From NCBI GenBank assembly GCA_025964465.1, contig JAOPYS010000175.1:1-19967 (forward strand): DNA of 19,967 bases, in the 5' to 3' direction. The notes under the pieces are model-generated. The model saw nothing but the letters and a program-made list of their open reading frames with translations. It made no database searches and was not told the origin of the DNA. A program made the translations under genes and the position numbers. Numbering within the stretch: position 1 is the first letter of the stretch; every line of letters starts with the position of its first letter. The DNA comes from Thermoleophilia bacterium (lineage in GTDB: Bacteria; Actinomycetota; Thermoleophilia; Gaiellales; SKUG01). This document shows, in pieces, positions 7,483 to 16,463 of the stretch.

Positions 7483-10071
7483 TCAGGCCTCGCCCTCGGG
7501 CTCCTCGCCCGCGAGCTCGCCGCCCAGGTCCGCGAGCAGGCGCGGCACGTCGTCCATCGTGATGAGGACCGTGCGTGGGCGCGGGCCCTCCCCCGGCGCA
7601 CACACGCTGCGGCGCTCGAGCATGTCGACGAGCCGCGCACCTCGCGTGTAGCCCACCCGCATGCGTCGCTGGAAGAACGACGCGCTGCACGTCTGGAACT
7701 CCGCCACGAGGCGGATCGCCTCGGGCAGCCGGTCGTCGGAATCGACGAACTCCGCGTCCGCGTCCTTGGCCATCGGCTCGGGCTCGGCCAGCAGGTCGAC
7801 GTCGAACTCCGGCTCGCGCTGCTCGCGCGCCGAGTCGCACAGCGCGCGCACCTCGGCCTCGCTGATCCACGCGCCCTGCACGCGCTGCGGGGAGCGCGCC
7901 CAGATCGGCTTGAAGAGCATGTCGCCCGATCCGAGCAGCGTCTCCGCACCGTTCTGGTCGAGGATCACGCGCGAGTCGGTCTGGCTCGACACCGCGAACG
8001 CGATGCGGCTCGGGATGTTCGACTTGATCATGCCGGTGATGACGTCCACGGACGGACGCTGCGTCGCGACCACCATGTGGAAGCCGGCCGCACGACCCTT
8101 CTGCGCGACGCGGATGACGGCGTCCTCCACGTCGGCCTTGGCCTGCATGACCAGGTCGGCGAGCTCGTCGATGATGACGAGGATGTACGGCACGGGCGCG
8201 TCGCCGCGCTTCTCGCGGATGACGTTGTACTCGGGCAGGGTCCGCGCGCCGGCGATCTCCATGCTCGAGTAGCGCTCCTCCATCTGTGCCACCACGTTGC
8301 CGAGGGCGTTGGCCGCCTTCTTCATGTTGGTGACGACGGGCGTCAACAGGTGCGGCAGCCCCTCGTAGGTGGAGAGCTCGACCTTCTTGGGGTCGATGAG
8401 CAGCAGCTTCACCTCGTCGGGCGTGGCGTTGAGCACGATGCTCGACAGCAGCGCGTTCATGCAGCCCGACTTGCCCGCGCCGGTGGTGCCGGCGACGAGC
8501 AGGTGCGGCATCTTGGCCAGGTCGGCCCCGACGACGTCGCCGGTGATGTCCTTGCCGAAGCTGACGTACAGCGGCGAGGAGCCCTCGGGCGGCGGCTCGT
8601 GGATGTCGCCGAGCGTCACCATCGTCGGGGAGGTGTTCTCGATCTCGATGCCGACGGCGCTCTTGCCCGGGATGGGCGCGAGGATGCGGATCTCCGTCGT
8701 GGCGAGCGCGTAGGACAGGTCCTTGCGCAGCCCCTCCACCTTGCTCATCTTCGTGCCGGGCGCGAGTGACAGCTCGTACCGCGACACGCGTGGCCCCGGC
8801 ACCATGCCGACGACCTGCGCCGCGATGCCGAAGTGCCCGAACGTCTCGACGAGGAGGCGCTTGATGCGGTCGACGTCGGCGGGCTTGCTCTTGGCGACGC
8901 CCGTGCCGCGCGTGAGGATGCTCGGGGACGGCAGCGTGTAGCCGGCCTCCCCCAGCCGCGGGGTGCGCACCTTGGGGGCCGCGGGTTCCTCGCCGCGGGT
9001 GGGCTCGTCGCCGTCGCCCTCCGGCTCGCCGCCCGTGCCGAGCAGGTCCGCCTCGAGCATCTCGAGCTGCTCCTCCGTGCCCGTGCTTGCGGGCGCCTTG
9101 CGCCGACGCTTCGGCTTCGCCGGCGGATCGGCGACCGCTGCCTCGTCCAGCTCGATCACGCCGGCCCCGGCGTTGCCCACGGTCGCGTGGGCGAAGGTCG
9201 CGGGCACGTCGCCGAAGATGTCGGGGAAGTTCGCCGAGCCGTCGAACGGCACGCCCTCCCGGGCGGTGGCCGCGAGCTGCCGCGCCGCCTCGATCTGCAC
9301 GGTGGCCGACTCGCCCACCCGCACTGCCGCGCCGCGCGCCGCGCCGCCGGCTGCCGTGGCCGCGGTGCCCATCCTCCGGGCCCACCAGCGCGTGACGGCC
9401 TGCGCCGACGAGCCGCTCGTGAACAGCAGGCCCAGGACGAGCCCGAGCAGGCAGACGATGGTCGTCCCGGCGTCGCCGAACAGGTTGTAGGTCAGGAAGT
9501 AGAGCCCGCCACCGGCCCAGCCACCGTGGTGCACGACCTGGTCGGCCGGGAGCGCCGCGTGCGGCGCGGAGCCATCGCCGAGCCCGAAGCGGTCGGCGCC
9601 GAACGCGAGCAGCACGCTCGGCACGAACAGGTAGATCCCGGCCAGGAACGGGCCCGGGTCGGCGAGCTCGCTGCGCGCCACGACGAGCAGGCCCAGGACC
9701 AGCGCCAGCAGTGGGAACATGTTCGCCGCGTCACCCACGGCCAGCCGCGCGCCGCCCTCCAGCCACCCACCGACCGTGCCGCCCTGCCAGCCCACGTAGA
9801 GGATGCCGCCGAGGTAGGCGCCGAGCGCCACCATCGCCAGCCCCGCCATGTCGCGGCGCTGCTGCGGGGCGAGCAGCGGGTCGCGCTTGGTCGCCGGCCG
9901 CCGCCGCGCCGCCGTGCCACCCCTGGGCTTGGCCTTGCCGGCCTTGGTCGCGGTGGCTCCCGAGCGCCCACCACGGGCCCCGGTCGAACGGTTGGACGAG
10001 GACCCACCGCGCGCACCGGCGCCGGATCGGGACCCACCACCTGAAGAACGCGTGCTTCGCTTGGTCGCCAC
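7483..10071 (-). CDS. ftsK: DNA translocase FtsK/SpoIIIE
   Basis: This 862-aa ATP-driven DNA pump moves chromosome ends through the closing division septum. Residues 1-65 are a basic Arg/Gly/Ser-rich tail. Four membrane segments lie at about 75-95, 117-133, 141-160 and 187-218, and a charged variable linker runs to about 375. The motor domain has Walker A GTTGAGKS (528-535) and Walker B LVIIDELADL (631-640). KGRAAGFHMVVATQRPS lies at 658-674. The C-terminal gamma winged-helix (about 785-835, QRRMRVGYTRGARLVDMLE) reads orienting DNA sequences. The linker is short compared with E. coli FtsK, and total length matches SpoIIIE-type proteins of Gram-positives. The start is GTG at 10071. It follows the pilin block and precedes the BMP transporter, with no overlap on either side. 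Confidence 0.97.
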   Translation of the reverse strand: MATKRSTRSSGGGSRSGAGARGGSSSNRSTGARGGRSGATATKAGKAKPRGGTAARRRPATKRDPLLAPQQRRDMAGLAMVALGAYLGGILYVGWQGGTVGGWLEGGARLAVGDAANMFPLLALVLGLLVVARSELADPGPFLAGIYLFVPSVLLAFGADRFGLGDGSAPHAALPADQVVHHGGWAGGGLYFLTYNLFGDAGTTIVCLLGLVLGLLFTSGSSAQAVTRWWARRMGTAATAAGGAARGAAVRVGESATVQIEAARQLAATAREGVPFDGSANFPDIFGDVPATFAHATVGNAGAGVIELDEAAVADPPAKPKRRRKAPASTGTEEQLEMLEADLLGTGGEPEGDGDEPTRGEEPAAPKVRTPRLGEAGYTLPSPSILTRGTGVAKSKPADVDRIKRLLVETFGHFGIAAQVVGMVPGPRVSRYELSLAPGTKMSKVEGLRKDLSYALATTEIRILAPIPGKSAVGIEIENTSPTMVTLGDIHEPPPEGSSPLYVSFGKDITGDVVGADLAKMPHLLVAGTTGAGKSGCMNALLSSIVLNATPDEVKLLLIDPKKVELSTYEGLPHLLTPVVTNMKKAANALGNVVAQMEERYSSMEIAGARTLPEYNVIREKRGDAPVPYILVIIDELADLVMQAKADVEDAVIRVAQKGRAAGFHMVVATQRPSVDVITGMIKSNIPSRIAFAVSSQTDSRVILDQNGAETLLGSGDMLFKPIWARSPQRVQGAWISEAEVRALCDSAREQREPEFDVDLLAEPEPMAKDADAEFVDSDDRLPEAIRLVAEFQTCSASFFQRRMRVGYTRGARLVDMLERRSVCAPGEGPRPRTVLITMDDVPRLLADLGGELAGEEPEGEA

Positions 10072-10143
10072 GCGAGCACCACCACCTGGACGCGGATTGG
10101 ACTGGTCTCCCAGTTCGCCGCGGCGCGCCCGATCCCTGCCGGG

Positions 10144-10824
10144 CTACCCGGCCCGCCAGGCGTCGCACGAGGGGCCGTCGTCGAGCATGCGGCAGTCGGC
10201 CGCGTCCGTGACGGCGAGGCGCAGCGTGTGCCCGTCGCTGCTCTGCTTCATGAGCACGATGCCGTGCCCGTCGTCGAGGACGTTGTCCTTCGTGTAGACG
10301 CCGTACTGGATGACCTGCATGCACGGTCGCGTGTCGGGGCGGTTCCGGACGCAGTCCGCGTACGCCTTGGCCACGCGCTCGAGGTCGCGGCCCGCGAGCT
10401 TGACCGCCTCCGAGTTCGCCGGGGGGACGAACCGCGCCGGCTCGGCGGGCACGTCCTTCCACTGCGTGCGGGCCTGGGCCTCCAGGCGCGCCCCCTCGGG
10501 GTCGGCCATGCTGGGCGTGCCGGCGCCGGTGGAGTCGTCCGAGGCCACGGAGAGGGGCGCGACGCCACCCCCCGTCGCGGCGGGCGCACCCGACGTCGGC
10601 GGCGGCGCCGCCGTGCGGTTCACGACGATCGTCCCCGGCGCGGCCTTCACCGGTGGCGCGGGCCCGGGCGCGGCTTCACCAGCCGTCGCGCCCACCACGG
10701 GATCGGGGCCGCGTCCCATCGCCAGCACGACCAGCAGCACCAGCAGGACCGCGCCCGCGACCCCGCCCGCGAGCAGGCGCTCGCGACGGGACAAGCCGCT
10801 CCAGGCGTGGGTGATGCGATCCAT
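10144..10824 (-). CDS. Single-pass membrane protein of unknown function next to the pilin genes
   Basis: I do not recognise this 226-aa protein as a whole. The N-terminus, LSRRERLLAGGVAGAVLLVL at 11-30 and on to about 36, is one membrane anchor preceded by a Ser-Arg-Arg-Glu-Arg stretch. That pattern is common at the start of GspM/PilO-type pilus or secretion platform proteins. A low-complexity Pro/Ala/Gly linker runs to about residue 100. A compact C-terminal domain follows with two close cysteine pairs (DCVRNRPDTRPC and DCRMLDDGPSC), probably disulfide-bonded outside the cell. The gene starts 60 bp after the giant prepilin gene and is the last of the block before ftsK. A role as an accessory pilus factor is inferred from position and the N-terminal resemblance only. 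Confidence 0.75.
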   Translation of the reverse strand: MDRITHAWSGLSRRERLLAGGVAGAVLLVLLVVLAMGRGPDPVVGATAGEAAPGPAPPVKAAPGTIVVNRTAAPPPTSGAPAATGGGVAPLSVASDDSTGAGTPSMADPEGARLEAQARTQWKDVPAEPARFVPPANSEAVKLAGRDLERVAKAYADCVRNRPDTRPCMQVIQYGVYTKDNVLDDGHGIVLMKQSSDGHTLRLAVTDAADCRMLDDGPSCDAWRAG

Positions 10825-10884
10825 GCAGTCGCTATCGTGTCGGGGCCGGCGATCCTTGAGCCAGCACGGTACGAGCGCCGTCGG

Positions 10885-13179
10885 TCAGACGCCGACCTTG
10901 TCGGTGCCGAGGTTGGTCGCGGTCGCCGGCGGGGCCAGCGGGTAGATCGCGGGGTCGTCGACGATCTTCTTCCACACCTCGACGATGATCGGGTCGTAGT
11001 GCACGGGCCCGCCGCCGCTGTTGCAGACGGGGTCCCCCTTCACCTTGGCAACCTTGTAGTCCGGCCAGTTGCCGCCGCCGGTGATGGCCGGGAACGAATC
11101 CGCACCCCCGCCGAACGGGTTCCAGTAGTCCTCGATGCGTCCGGTGTTGCCGGCCAGGAAGCGGCCACCCGCGATCGTGGTGAACAGGGTCGTCCCCGTG
11201 CCGCTCTGGTCGAGCACGCGCCCGCGGATGTGCAGGTTGGGCCGCCCGGGCACGTAGACCTCGATGCACGTGTAGAGCGGGTACTCGCCCTTCAGCAGCT
11301 GCTTGCCTGCGGTGAAGTACACGTCCGCGCAGTGGAATGGCGGGTTGTCCGGCAGGTTGTAGGTCGCCGCGTCCGGCGAGACGCCGTACGGGTGGTCCTT
11401 GCGTGCCATCACGCGGCCCGAGTAGTTGCTGTAGTAGAAGGAGTCGCCGCCGATCCAGGTGTTGGGCATGAAGGTCGACTTGGGCACGTCGGTGCCGATG
11501 CCCGCAGCGGGGAAGCGACTCCCCGGCCACGAGTAGCCGGGCTGCGACGTGCATGCGACCGTGCTGTCGTTGGGCCCGCCCGAGATGCCACCGCTCTCCG
11601 TCTGGTAGTCGAAGGCGCCCACGGTGCCCACCTGCGGCGCCCCGTTGCCGCCGACCTCCGCGCCGTTGGCACAGATGTCGTCGTTGTCCTCGATGCCGGG
11701 CGGCAGGCCGCACTCGGTGCCCGTGTAGAAGCAGCCCGCATCGTACGTGCCGTCCGCGTGCTCGACGCAGCGCACGCGCTTGAACTGCTTGCTGTTGGCG
11801 CGCAGGCAGATCGTCTGGGTCCCGGTGGTGGCGGTGATGGCGAGGCGCCGGTAGAAGGAATCCATGTTCCACCCGATCGTGTTCGGCGCCTCCATCGTGT
11901 CGGCGGTCCGGGTGATCAGGTCGGTGCCACCGATCGCGGCGTTCCACGGGTTCAGCTGGCAGTTGAGCTTCATCTCCGACACCTGGAATGCGGAGGGCCC
12001 GAAGGCGTCGGTCCCCTTGTGGGGCGTGTAGTGGTCCAGGACCTGCTCGACCTCGAGGTCGTAGAGGCCGCGGTACATGTTCTGCGGGACGCTCTCCACG
12101 GGGTCGTGCAGCGTGTGGCTGCCGGCGACGCCCGTGCAGTTCCAGCTGCGGTCCTCGTTGAAGGTCAGCTGCGTCGAGCGGTAGCCGGGCTGGTGCGTGC
12201 GGCGGTAGTGGAGGTTGGTGTTCAGCACCTCGTAGCCGTCGTCGTCCGGCGGGGTCCAGTTGTTGATCTGGGTGCAGACGCGAACCGTCATCGCGTTGCG
12301 GACGTACGTGGCGTAGATGGTGTACGACTGCGAGCCGGCGACGCGCAGGTCGGCGGGGTCCAGCTTGAGGAGCGTGAACCCGGCGTAGCTCGCAGGGGCG
12401 GTGAAGCGGTACGAACCCGGCGTCAGGGGCGCGGGCTGGGCGCCACCGGTGATGGTGCCGGCAGGCACCTGCGCGCCGGTCTCCTCCATGATCCGGGTGG
12501 CCTGGATCGGCACCTGCAGGGGCTGGCGCGACGTGTCACCCGCGCTGCACCCGCCGGCGACCAAGGCGCGGTCGGGCCGGTCGAGGCCGCAGGAGACGAC
12601 CTTCACCGTCGCGTCGTCGGTGGAGCCGCCCTTCCAGTCGACCGAACCCGCGACCGTGATCGGCTCGGCGGTCTGTCGACCCGCCCTCGAACCAGCGGCG
12701 AGCTGCACGGTGGTGGCGACCTCGTAGCGGTCGCGCAGGTTGCCGTCCGAGTCGTCGGCGCCGAGCCCGTCGACGGGCAGGTCCTTGGGGGTGACCTCCA
12801 GGGAGATGCCGTAGCTGCGGCCCTTGGAGTCGCGCATGTCGAGGTAGTTGACCTGGCACCGGGCGAAGCTCGCGGCGGCGGCGCTGGACGAGACCTTGAC
12901 CTGGCGGGCGACGTCGTTCCACCCGCCGCTGTCGCAGCCCCCGAGCGCGGACAGGTCCGACTGGAGGCGCTCCATCGCCTTCTCCGCCATGGCGTGGCTG
13001 TCGGCGACGGCCTTCGTGCGCACCTCGGCCGAATCCGACGACGTGACCGCGACGGCTGCACCACTCACCACGATGGACAGGATCACCAGGGCGATGATGA
13101 CCTCGACGAGGCTGAACGCGGCCTCACCCCGTCGAGGGGCGCTGCGCGGCGAGGGTCGATCCTGGTGGGAGCAGGTCAC
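10885..13179 (-). CDS. Giant modular prepilin, PilV/GspI-like N-terminus with large C-terminal region
   Basis: This 764-aa protein has a type III (prepilin) signal. GEAAFSLVE at 18-26 gives a cleavage site between Ala21 and Phe22 with Glu at mature position 5, then a hydrophobic helix with VEVIIALVILSIVVSG as in PilV/GspI minor pilins. Minor pilins are usually 120-250 aa; here about 550 further residues follow. They include a stretch around 220-305 with a beta-sandwich look (LTPGSYRFTAPASYAGF) and Tyr/Trp/Gly-rich sequence to the end. I count 16 cysteines in the mature chain, an even number that suits disulfides in an exported protein. The start is GTG at 13179, 118 bp after the upstream pseudopilin. 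A surface adhesin or tip role is inferred; no known domain in the C-terminal part is recognised. Confidence 0.85.
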   Translation of the reverse strand: MTCSHQDRPSPRSAPRRGEAAFSLVEVIIALVILSIVVSGAAVAVTSSDSAEVRTKAVADSHAMAEKAMERLQSDLSALGGCDSGGWNDVARQVKVSSSAAAASFARCQVNYLDMRDSKGRSYGISLEVTPKDLPVDGLGADDSDGNLRDRYEVATTVQLAAGSRAGRQTAEPITVAGSVDWKGGSTDDATVKVVSCGLDRPDRALVAGGCSAGDTSRQPLQVPIQATRIMEETGAQVPAGTITGGAQPAPLTPGSYRFTAPASYAGFTLLKLDPADLRVAGSQSYTIYATYVRNAMTVRVCTQINNWTPPDDDGYEVLNTNLHYRRTHQPGYRSTQLTFNEDRSWNCTGVAGSHTLHDPVESVPQNMYRGLYDLEVEQVLDHYTPHKGTDAFGPSAFQVSEMKLNCQLNPWNAAIGGTDLITRTADTMEAPNTIGWNMDSFYRRLAITATTGTQTICLRANSKQFKRVRCVEHADGTYDAGCFYTGTECGLPPGIEDNDDICANGAEVGGNGAPQVGTVGAFDYQTESGGISGGPNDSTVACTSQPGYSWPGSRFPAAGIGTDVPKSTFMPNTWIGGDSFYYSNYSGRVMARKDHPYGVSPDAATYNLPDNPPFHCADVYFTAGKQLLKGEYPLYTCIEVYVPGRPNLHIRGRVLDQSGTGTTLFTTIAGGRFLAGNTGRIEDYWNPFGGGADSFPAITGGGNWPDYKVAKVKGDPVCNSGGGPVHYDPIIVEVWKKIVDDPAIYPLAPPATATNLGTDKVGV

Positions 13180-13242
13180 GGTCGTGGGCCGATCGTTCGT
13201 ACCGAGGGCGTACCTGTGGACTATCGGCGCGAATGGCGGACG

Positions 13243-13270
13243 GCATTAGAGCACGTTGTCACATCCGCAA
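13243..13270 (-). promoter_or_regulatory. Possible internal promoter upstream of the giant prepilin gene
   Basis: The 118-bp gap 13180-13297 is less GC-rich than its surroundings. On the minus strand it contains TTGCGG (13270-13265), a 16-bp spacer and TAATGC (13248-13243), a weak match to -35/-10 boxes about 65 bases before the GTG start. This is a pattern match in a short window and easily due to chance. Confidence 0.2.
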
Positions 13271-13297
13271 AGGGTTTCGGCCCGGCCGGTGTCGAGT

Positions 13298-13825
13298 TCA
13301 CTTCGTGCCGTGCGACATGTCGTAGACCTTGATGGTCGCGTCCGAGGTGTCCTTGGCCCAGGCGACCACGTGGTAGGTCATCGTGCCGGCGACCGCGCGG
13401 CAGACGTGCACCTCGCCCGGTTGCCCCGAGGTGCAGCTCGCGTCGCTCGCGTAGCGGCTGACCTTCACCCCGCCGCTGGCGTAGGGATTGGCCGGCCACT
13501 CGTTGAGGATCCACTCGCCCGTCTCGTCGGCGAGGCCGAGCGCTGCGGTGCCGGTGTTGCCCGTCCAGACGGCACCCGGGGCGCGCTGCCAGAGGGGGTC
13601 GGAACCCGCCGCGACCGGCGGGTACATCCGGTTGTACGCACCGATCGCCTCGTCCACCGAGGCTGCGGCGGTGGTCATGGCGCGCGCACGCGCCGACGAC
13701 TTGGCGGAGCGCATCGCCATCCACGCGCCGGCGATGAGCACCGCGATGATCACCATCACGATGATCATCTCGATCATGGTGAAGGCGCCCTCGCGAGCGG
13801 TCCCGGGTGTTCGCCGACGGCTCAT
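13298..13825 (-). CDS. Type II pseudopilin / minor pilin (GspG/H-like), 175 aa
   Basis: The N-terminus carries a prepilin signal: GAFTMIEM, cleavage after Ala14, Phe15 as mature residue 1 and Glu19 at +5. A hydrophobic helix runs to about residue 36, followed by the alpha1 continuation AKSSARARAMTTAAASVDEAI. The globular part has two cysteines (SC and VC near residues 127-139), likely a disulfide. The size is normal for a minor pilin. The ATG overlaps the stop of the PilX/GspK-like gene (ATGA, 13825-13822), which fixes the start. It should assemble into, or prime, a type IV pilus-like filament. It could be H-, G- or E-type; the sequence does not separate these. Confidence 0.88.
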   Translation of the reverse strand: MSRRRTPGTAREGAFTMIEMIIVMVIIAVLIAGAWMAMRSAKSSARARAMTTAAASVDEAIGAYNRMYPPVAAGSDPLWQRAPGAVWTGNTGTAALGLADETGEWILNEWPANPYASGGVKVSRYASDASCTSGQPGEVHVCRAVAGTMTYHVVAWAKDTSDATIKVYDMSHGTK

Positions 13826-15537
13826 CCGGCGTTGAACTCGCGATAGTCGGCGAGGTGCCAGTCGCGGTCGGTCGGGAAGCTCGGCGGCGGGTTCCAGATC
13901 ATCTGCATGGGATAGGTGAGGTTGCGCGTGGCGTAGCCGAGCCAGTTGCCGCCACCGGGCTTGCCGTAGCGGAAGGTCACCTGTCGCCGGCTCGCGATCG
14001 CACCGTTCCACGTCAGCGACTGCCCCGACCCGTAACCCGCGAGGGTCGCCTCGGCCGGCGAGAGGCCGAGGCCGACCTCCGACGAGTCGGCGGCGATCGA
14101 GATGATGCTCGGGCCGTAGGAGACCTCCGAGCCCATCGCCATGGCGGCGACGTTCTGCACGCTCATCACGCGATTGGGCCCGGCCATGGCGTAGCTCGGG
14201 AGGTAGACGCCGCCCTCGGCGACGATCCCGACGGGCGCCAGGGGGCTCGTCGATCCCACGGGGCCGCCCGACTGGAGCAGGTAGACCGAGGCCGGGGCGG
14301 TCACCCGCGCGGGTGTGAAGGGTGTGGTCGGGTCGCCGTCGACGTCCATGGGGACGTCGATCGGCGCGCCCTCGCGCTTGGCGTACACCGTGACGGAATG
14401 CGTGCTCGTGCGGTTGCCGCGGACGATCACGTCGCCGTTGAGCAGGATGGCCCCGCCCCCCGTGGCGACCGGGTAGCAGGAGATCCCGCCGACGGGGGTC
14501 GGTGCGACCTTGTCGTCGATCTCGGGGACCCCGACGAGGTCCTGCCGCACCGGCCAGCGTGCCTGCCCGACGCCGACCCCGTCGCCGCACGAGGCGAGGT
14601 CCACGATCCAGACCGGGATCTGGTCGGGCGCGACGTTGGCGGCCAGCGGGCCTCCCATCGTCGACCAGGTCCGCGCGACCCCCTGGGCCGCGTAGGCGAT
14701 CGGCGTGCTGGAGGCGGCGAGCTGGCGGACGCGGTCCATGGACCGTGACGCCGCGCCGAACTCGACGATGTCACTGACGTTGGCGACGCACTTGCCGCCG
14801 CACAGGCCGATGCCGTTGATCGCGCCTGACGAGGTGGTCACCCGACGCGTGTTGGAGAAGTCGGCGCCCGCCTCGATGGTGATGGCGTTGGCAGCGTTGC
14901 GCGCGTTGTTGGTGTGGACGTAGCCGCGGGGCGTCACGTTGCCGACGCCGCCGAGGCGCATCTTGTCGTCGGAGAGCAGGCTGAAGCGCGAGAAGCTGGC
15001 ATGGCGGAACGTGAGGCGGGCGGTCACCGGCTCGGCGCGCAGGCCCTCCTCCCAGGCGCGGACGATGACCTCGACCGAGCCCTGGGCGTCCGGGCGTGCG
15101 GGGTCGCGGACGTACCGCGCCTGCCACGGCGTGCCGCCCGTGGCGGCGGGCAGCACCTGGTACCAGCCCGTGTGCACGACGCCGCTGCCGTCGGTGACGC
15201 TCATGCGCCGGGCGGCGGTGGACCCACCGTTGGAGAACGTCCGCCCGGGCGGGGTGACGTTGCCGGTCGTGGGCACCGTCCAGGTCTGGTCGCCGACGCC
15301 CGCGCCCGACACGAGGTAGCCGATCTCGCGCGACTGGAGGCGCTGGGCGAGGTCGTCGGAGGCGGCCTGCGTCCAGAACCCGGCGCGGGTCTTGTTGGCG
15401 CCGCTGCGGGTCTCGTCGACGCGTGTCAGTGTCATCCCGACCGCGACCGCGATGGTGCCGAAGACCACGATCATGACGAGGATCGCCCAGATCAGCGCGA
15501 CGCCGGCCTCGCCCCTGTGTGCGCGTCGTCCGGTCAT
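13822..15537 (-). CDS. PilX/GspK-like pilus assembly protein
   Basis: This 571-aa protein has a short basic leader, RRAHRGEAG (4-12), and a hydrophobic helix, VALIWAILVMIVVFGTIAVAVG (13-34; given as one segment), typical of PilX N-terminal domains. The residue at mature position 5 is Trp, not Glu. Lack of Glu5 is the known hallmark of GspK/PilX tip subunits. The long exported part has a repetitive beta-like pattern, with GYVHTNNARN in the middle, LLNGDVIVRGN later and GIVAEGGVYLP towards the end, as in PilX-type proteins from other phyla. Four cysteines are seen. Start and stop both overlap neighbours by four bases (ATGA). It likely caps or initiates the filament together with the other minor pilins. 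Confidence 0.8.
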   Translation of the reverse strand: MTGRRAHRGEAGVALIWAILVMIVVFGTIAVAVGMTLTRVDETRSGANKTRAGFWTQAASDDLAQRLQSREIGYLVSGAGVGDQTWTVPTTGNVTPPGRTFSNGGSTAARRMSVTDGSGVVHTGWYQVLPAATGGTPWQARYVRDPARPDAQGSVEVIVRAWEEGLRAEPVTARLTFRHASFSRFSLLSDDKMRLGGVGNVTPRGYVHTNNARNAANAITIEAGADFSNTRRVTTSSGAINGIGLCGGKCVANVSDIVEFGAASRSMDRVRQLAASSTPIAYAAQGVARTWSTMGGPLAANVAPDQIPVWIVDLASCGDGVGVGQARWPVRQDLVGVPEIDDKVAPTPVGGISCYPVATGGGAILLNGDVIVRGNRTSTHSVTVYAKREGAPIDVPMDVDGDPTTPFTPARVTAPASVYLLQSGGPVGSTSPLAPVGIVAEGGVYLPSYAMAGPNRVMSVQNVAAMAMGSEVSYGPSIISIAADSSEVGLGLSPAEATLAGYGSGQSLTWNGAIASRRQVTFRYGKPGGGNWLGYATRNLTYPMQMIWNPPPSFPTDRDWHLADYREFNAG

Positions 15538-16463
15538 CGACCCCACCCTGCTCGCGTGCCGCACATGATCGCCTCGCGGTACGACTCGCCCTCGTGGCTG
15601 CGGATCGCCACGGTGATGTTCTCGTAGCTGCGCTCGTTGGCGTTGCCGAAGCCCGACCCGGCGAGCAGGACGGCGCCGACGGTGATGACGCGATCGAGGC
15701 GGGAGATGCGGGTGATCGGGTCCACGGCGTTGTGCTTGAGCGTGTAGCCCGTGGGGATCGACGTGTCGGCCGCGTTGGGACCGTCCTTGCGCCACTCGGA
15801 CGTGCAGGCGCTCGTCCACCCGGCGTTCCACGTGTAGCTGTTGGTGGTGGGGTGCGCTTCCTGGTAGCAGAAGATGCGCTTGGCCGCCGCCAACGCGTTG
15901 CCCGGCGCGCAGGTCGAGGTCTGGGGATACGTGCCGCGCGAGCGCACGGCGACCTCCGAGGTGCCCCCGCCCCCGCCCGTGACCGTGCGGGTCAGGCACC
16001 AGTTGTGCCCGTCGTCGCTGCGGTCGCCGCAGCGCGCGTCGTCCTCCCAGAGCTGCCAGTCGATGGACTCGATCCCGGCGGCGGGCAGCACGTCTGCGTT
16101 GAGGCGCAGGTGGGTCGGCCCGGCGACGACGATGTCGTGGTTGATCGCGGCGGGCGAGTTGAGGGCGGAGATGGCGTTGAGGCGCACGCCGACCGCGCCC
16201 GCGTTCTCGATGTCGGTGCGCTCGCCCGTGCCGCGGTCGCCGAGGGCGGAGCGGATGTCCTCCTCCAGCATGCGTGACGCGGTGCCAGCGTCGCCCGTCG
16301 CCTGCGACGACGCCGCGCCTCGACCGGAGCCGCGCATGATGTTGCCGATCGCCGGGAAGATGGCGGCCATCGCGAGGCCGAGCACGACCATGACGACGAT
16401 CATCTCGATCATCGTGAACGCGCCGTCGGCGCGGGTCCGGGTGGGTGGCGGCGGCGTGCTCAC
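15534..16463 (-). CDS. PilW/GspJ-like minor pilin
   Basis: This 309-aa protein has the prepilin signal DGAFTMIEM, with cleavage after Ala15, Phe16 as mature residue 1 and Glu20 at +5. A hydrophobic helix to about residue 40 and the SRMLEEDIRSAL segment follow; such early-region stretches are characteristic of PilW/GspJ. The size matches PilW better than a major pilin. About seven cysteines lie in the exported part, with GGGGG in the middle. The start is GTG at 16463, overlapping the stop of the 180-aa pilin gene (GTGA, 16463-16460); the stop overlaps the PilX/GspK-like start. Together with its neighbours it forms the W/J, X/K, G/H, V/I set that makes up the tip complex in known systems. Confidence 0.85.
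   Translation of the reverse strand: MSTPPPPTRTRADGAFTMIEMIVVMVVLGLAMAAIFPAIGNIMRGSGRGAASSQATGDAGTASRMLEEDIRSALGDRGTGERTDIENAGAVGVRLNAISALNSPAAINHDIVVAGPTHLRLNADVLPAAGIESIDWQLWEDDARCGDRSDDGHNWCLTRTVTGGGGGTSEVAVRSRGTYPQTSTCAPGNALAAAKRIFCYQEAHPTTNSYTWNAGWTSACTSEWRKDGPNAADTSIPTGYTLKHNAVDPITRISRLDRVITVGAVLLAGSGFGNANERSYENITVAIRSHEGESYREAIMCGTRAGWGR

Noticed and set aside
10228..13332. 1034-codon open frame on the plus strand
   Set aside because: It lies antisense to the prepilin and 226-aa genes, its translation is Arg/Val/Asp/Gly-biased without any recognisable motif, and it is the usual by-product of high GC at third codon positions.
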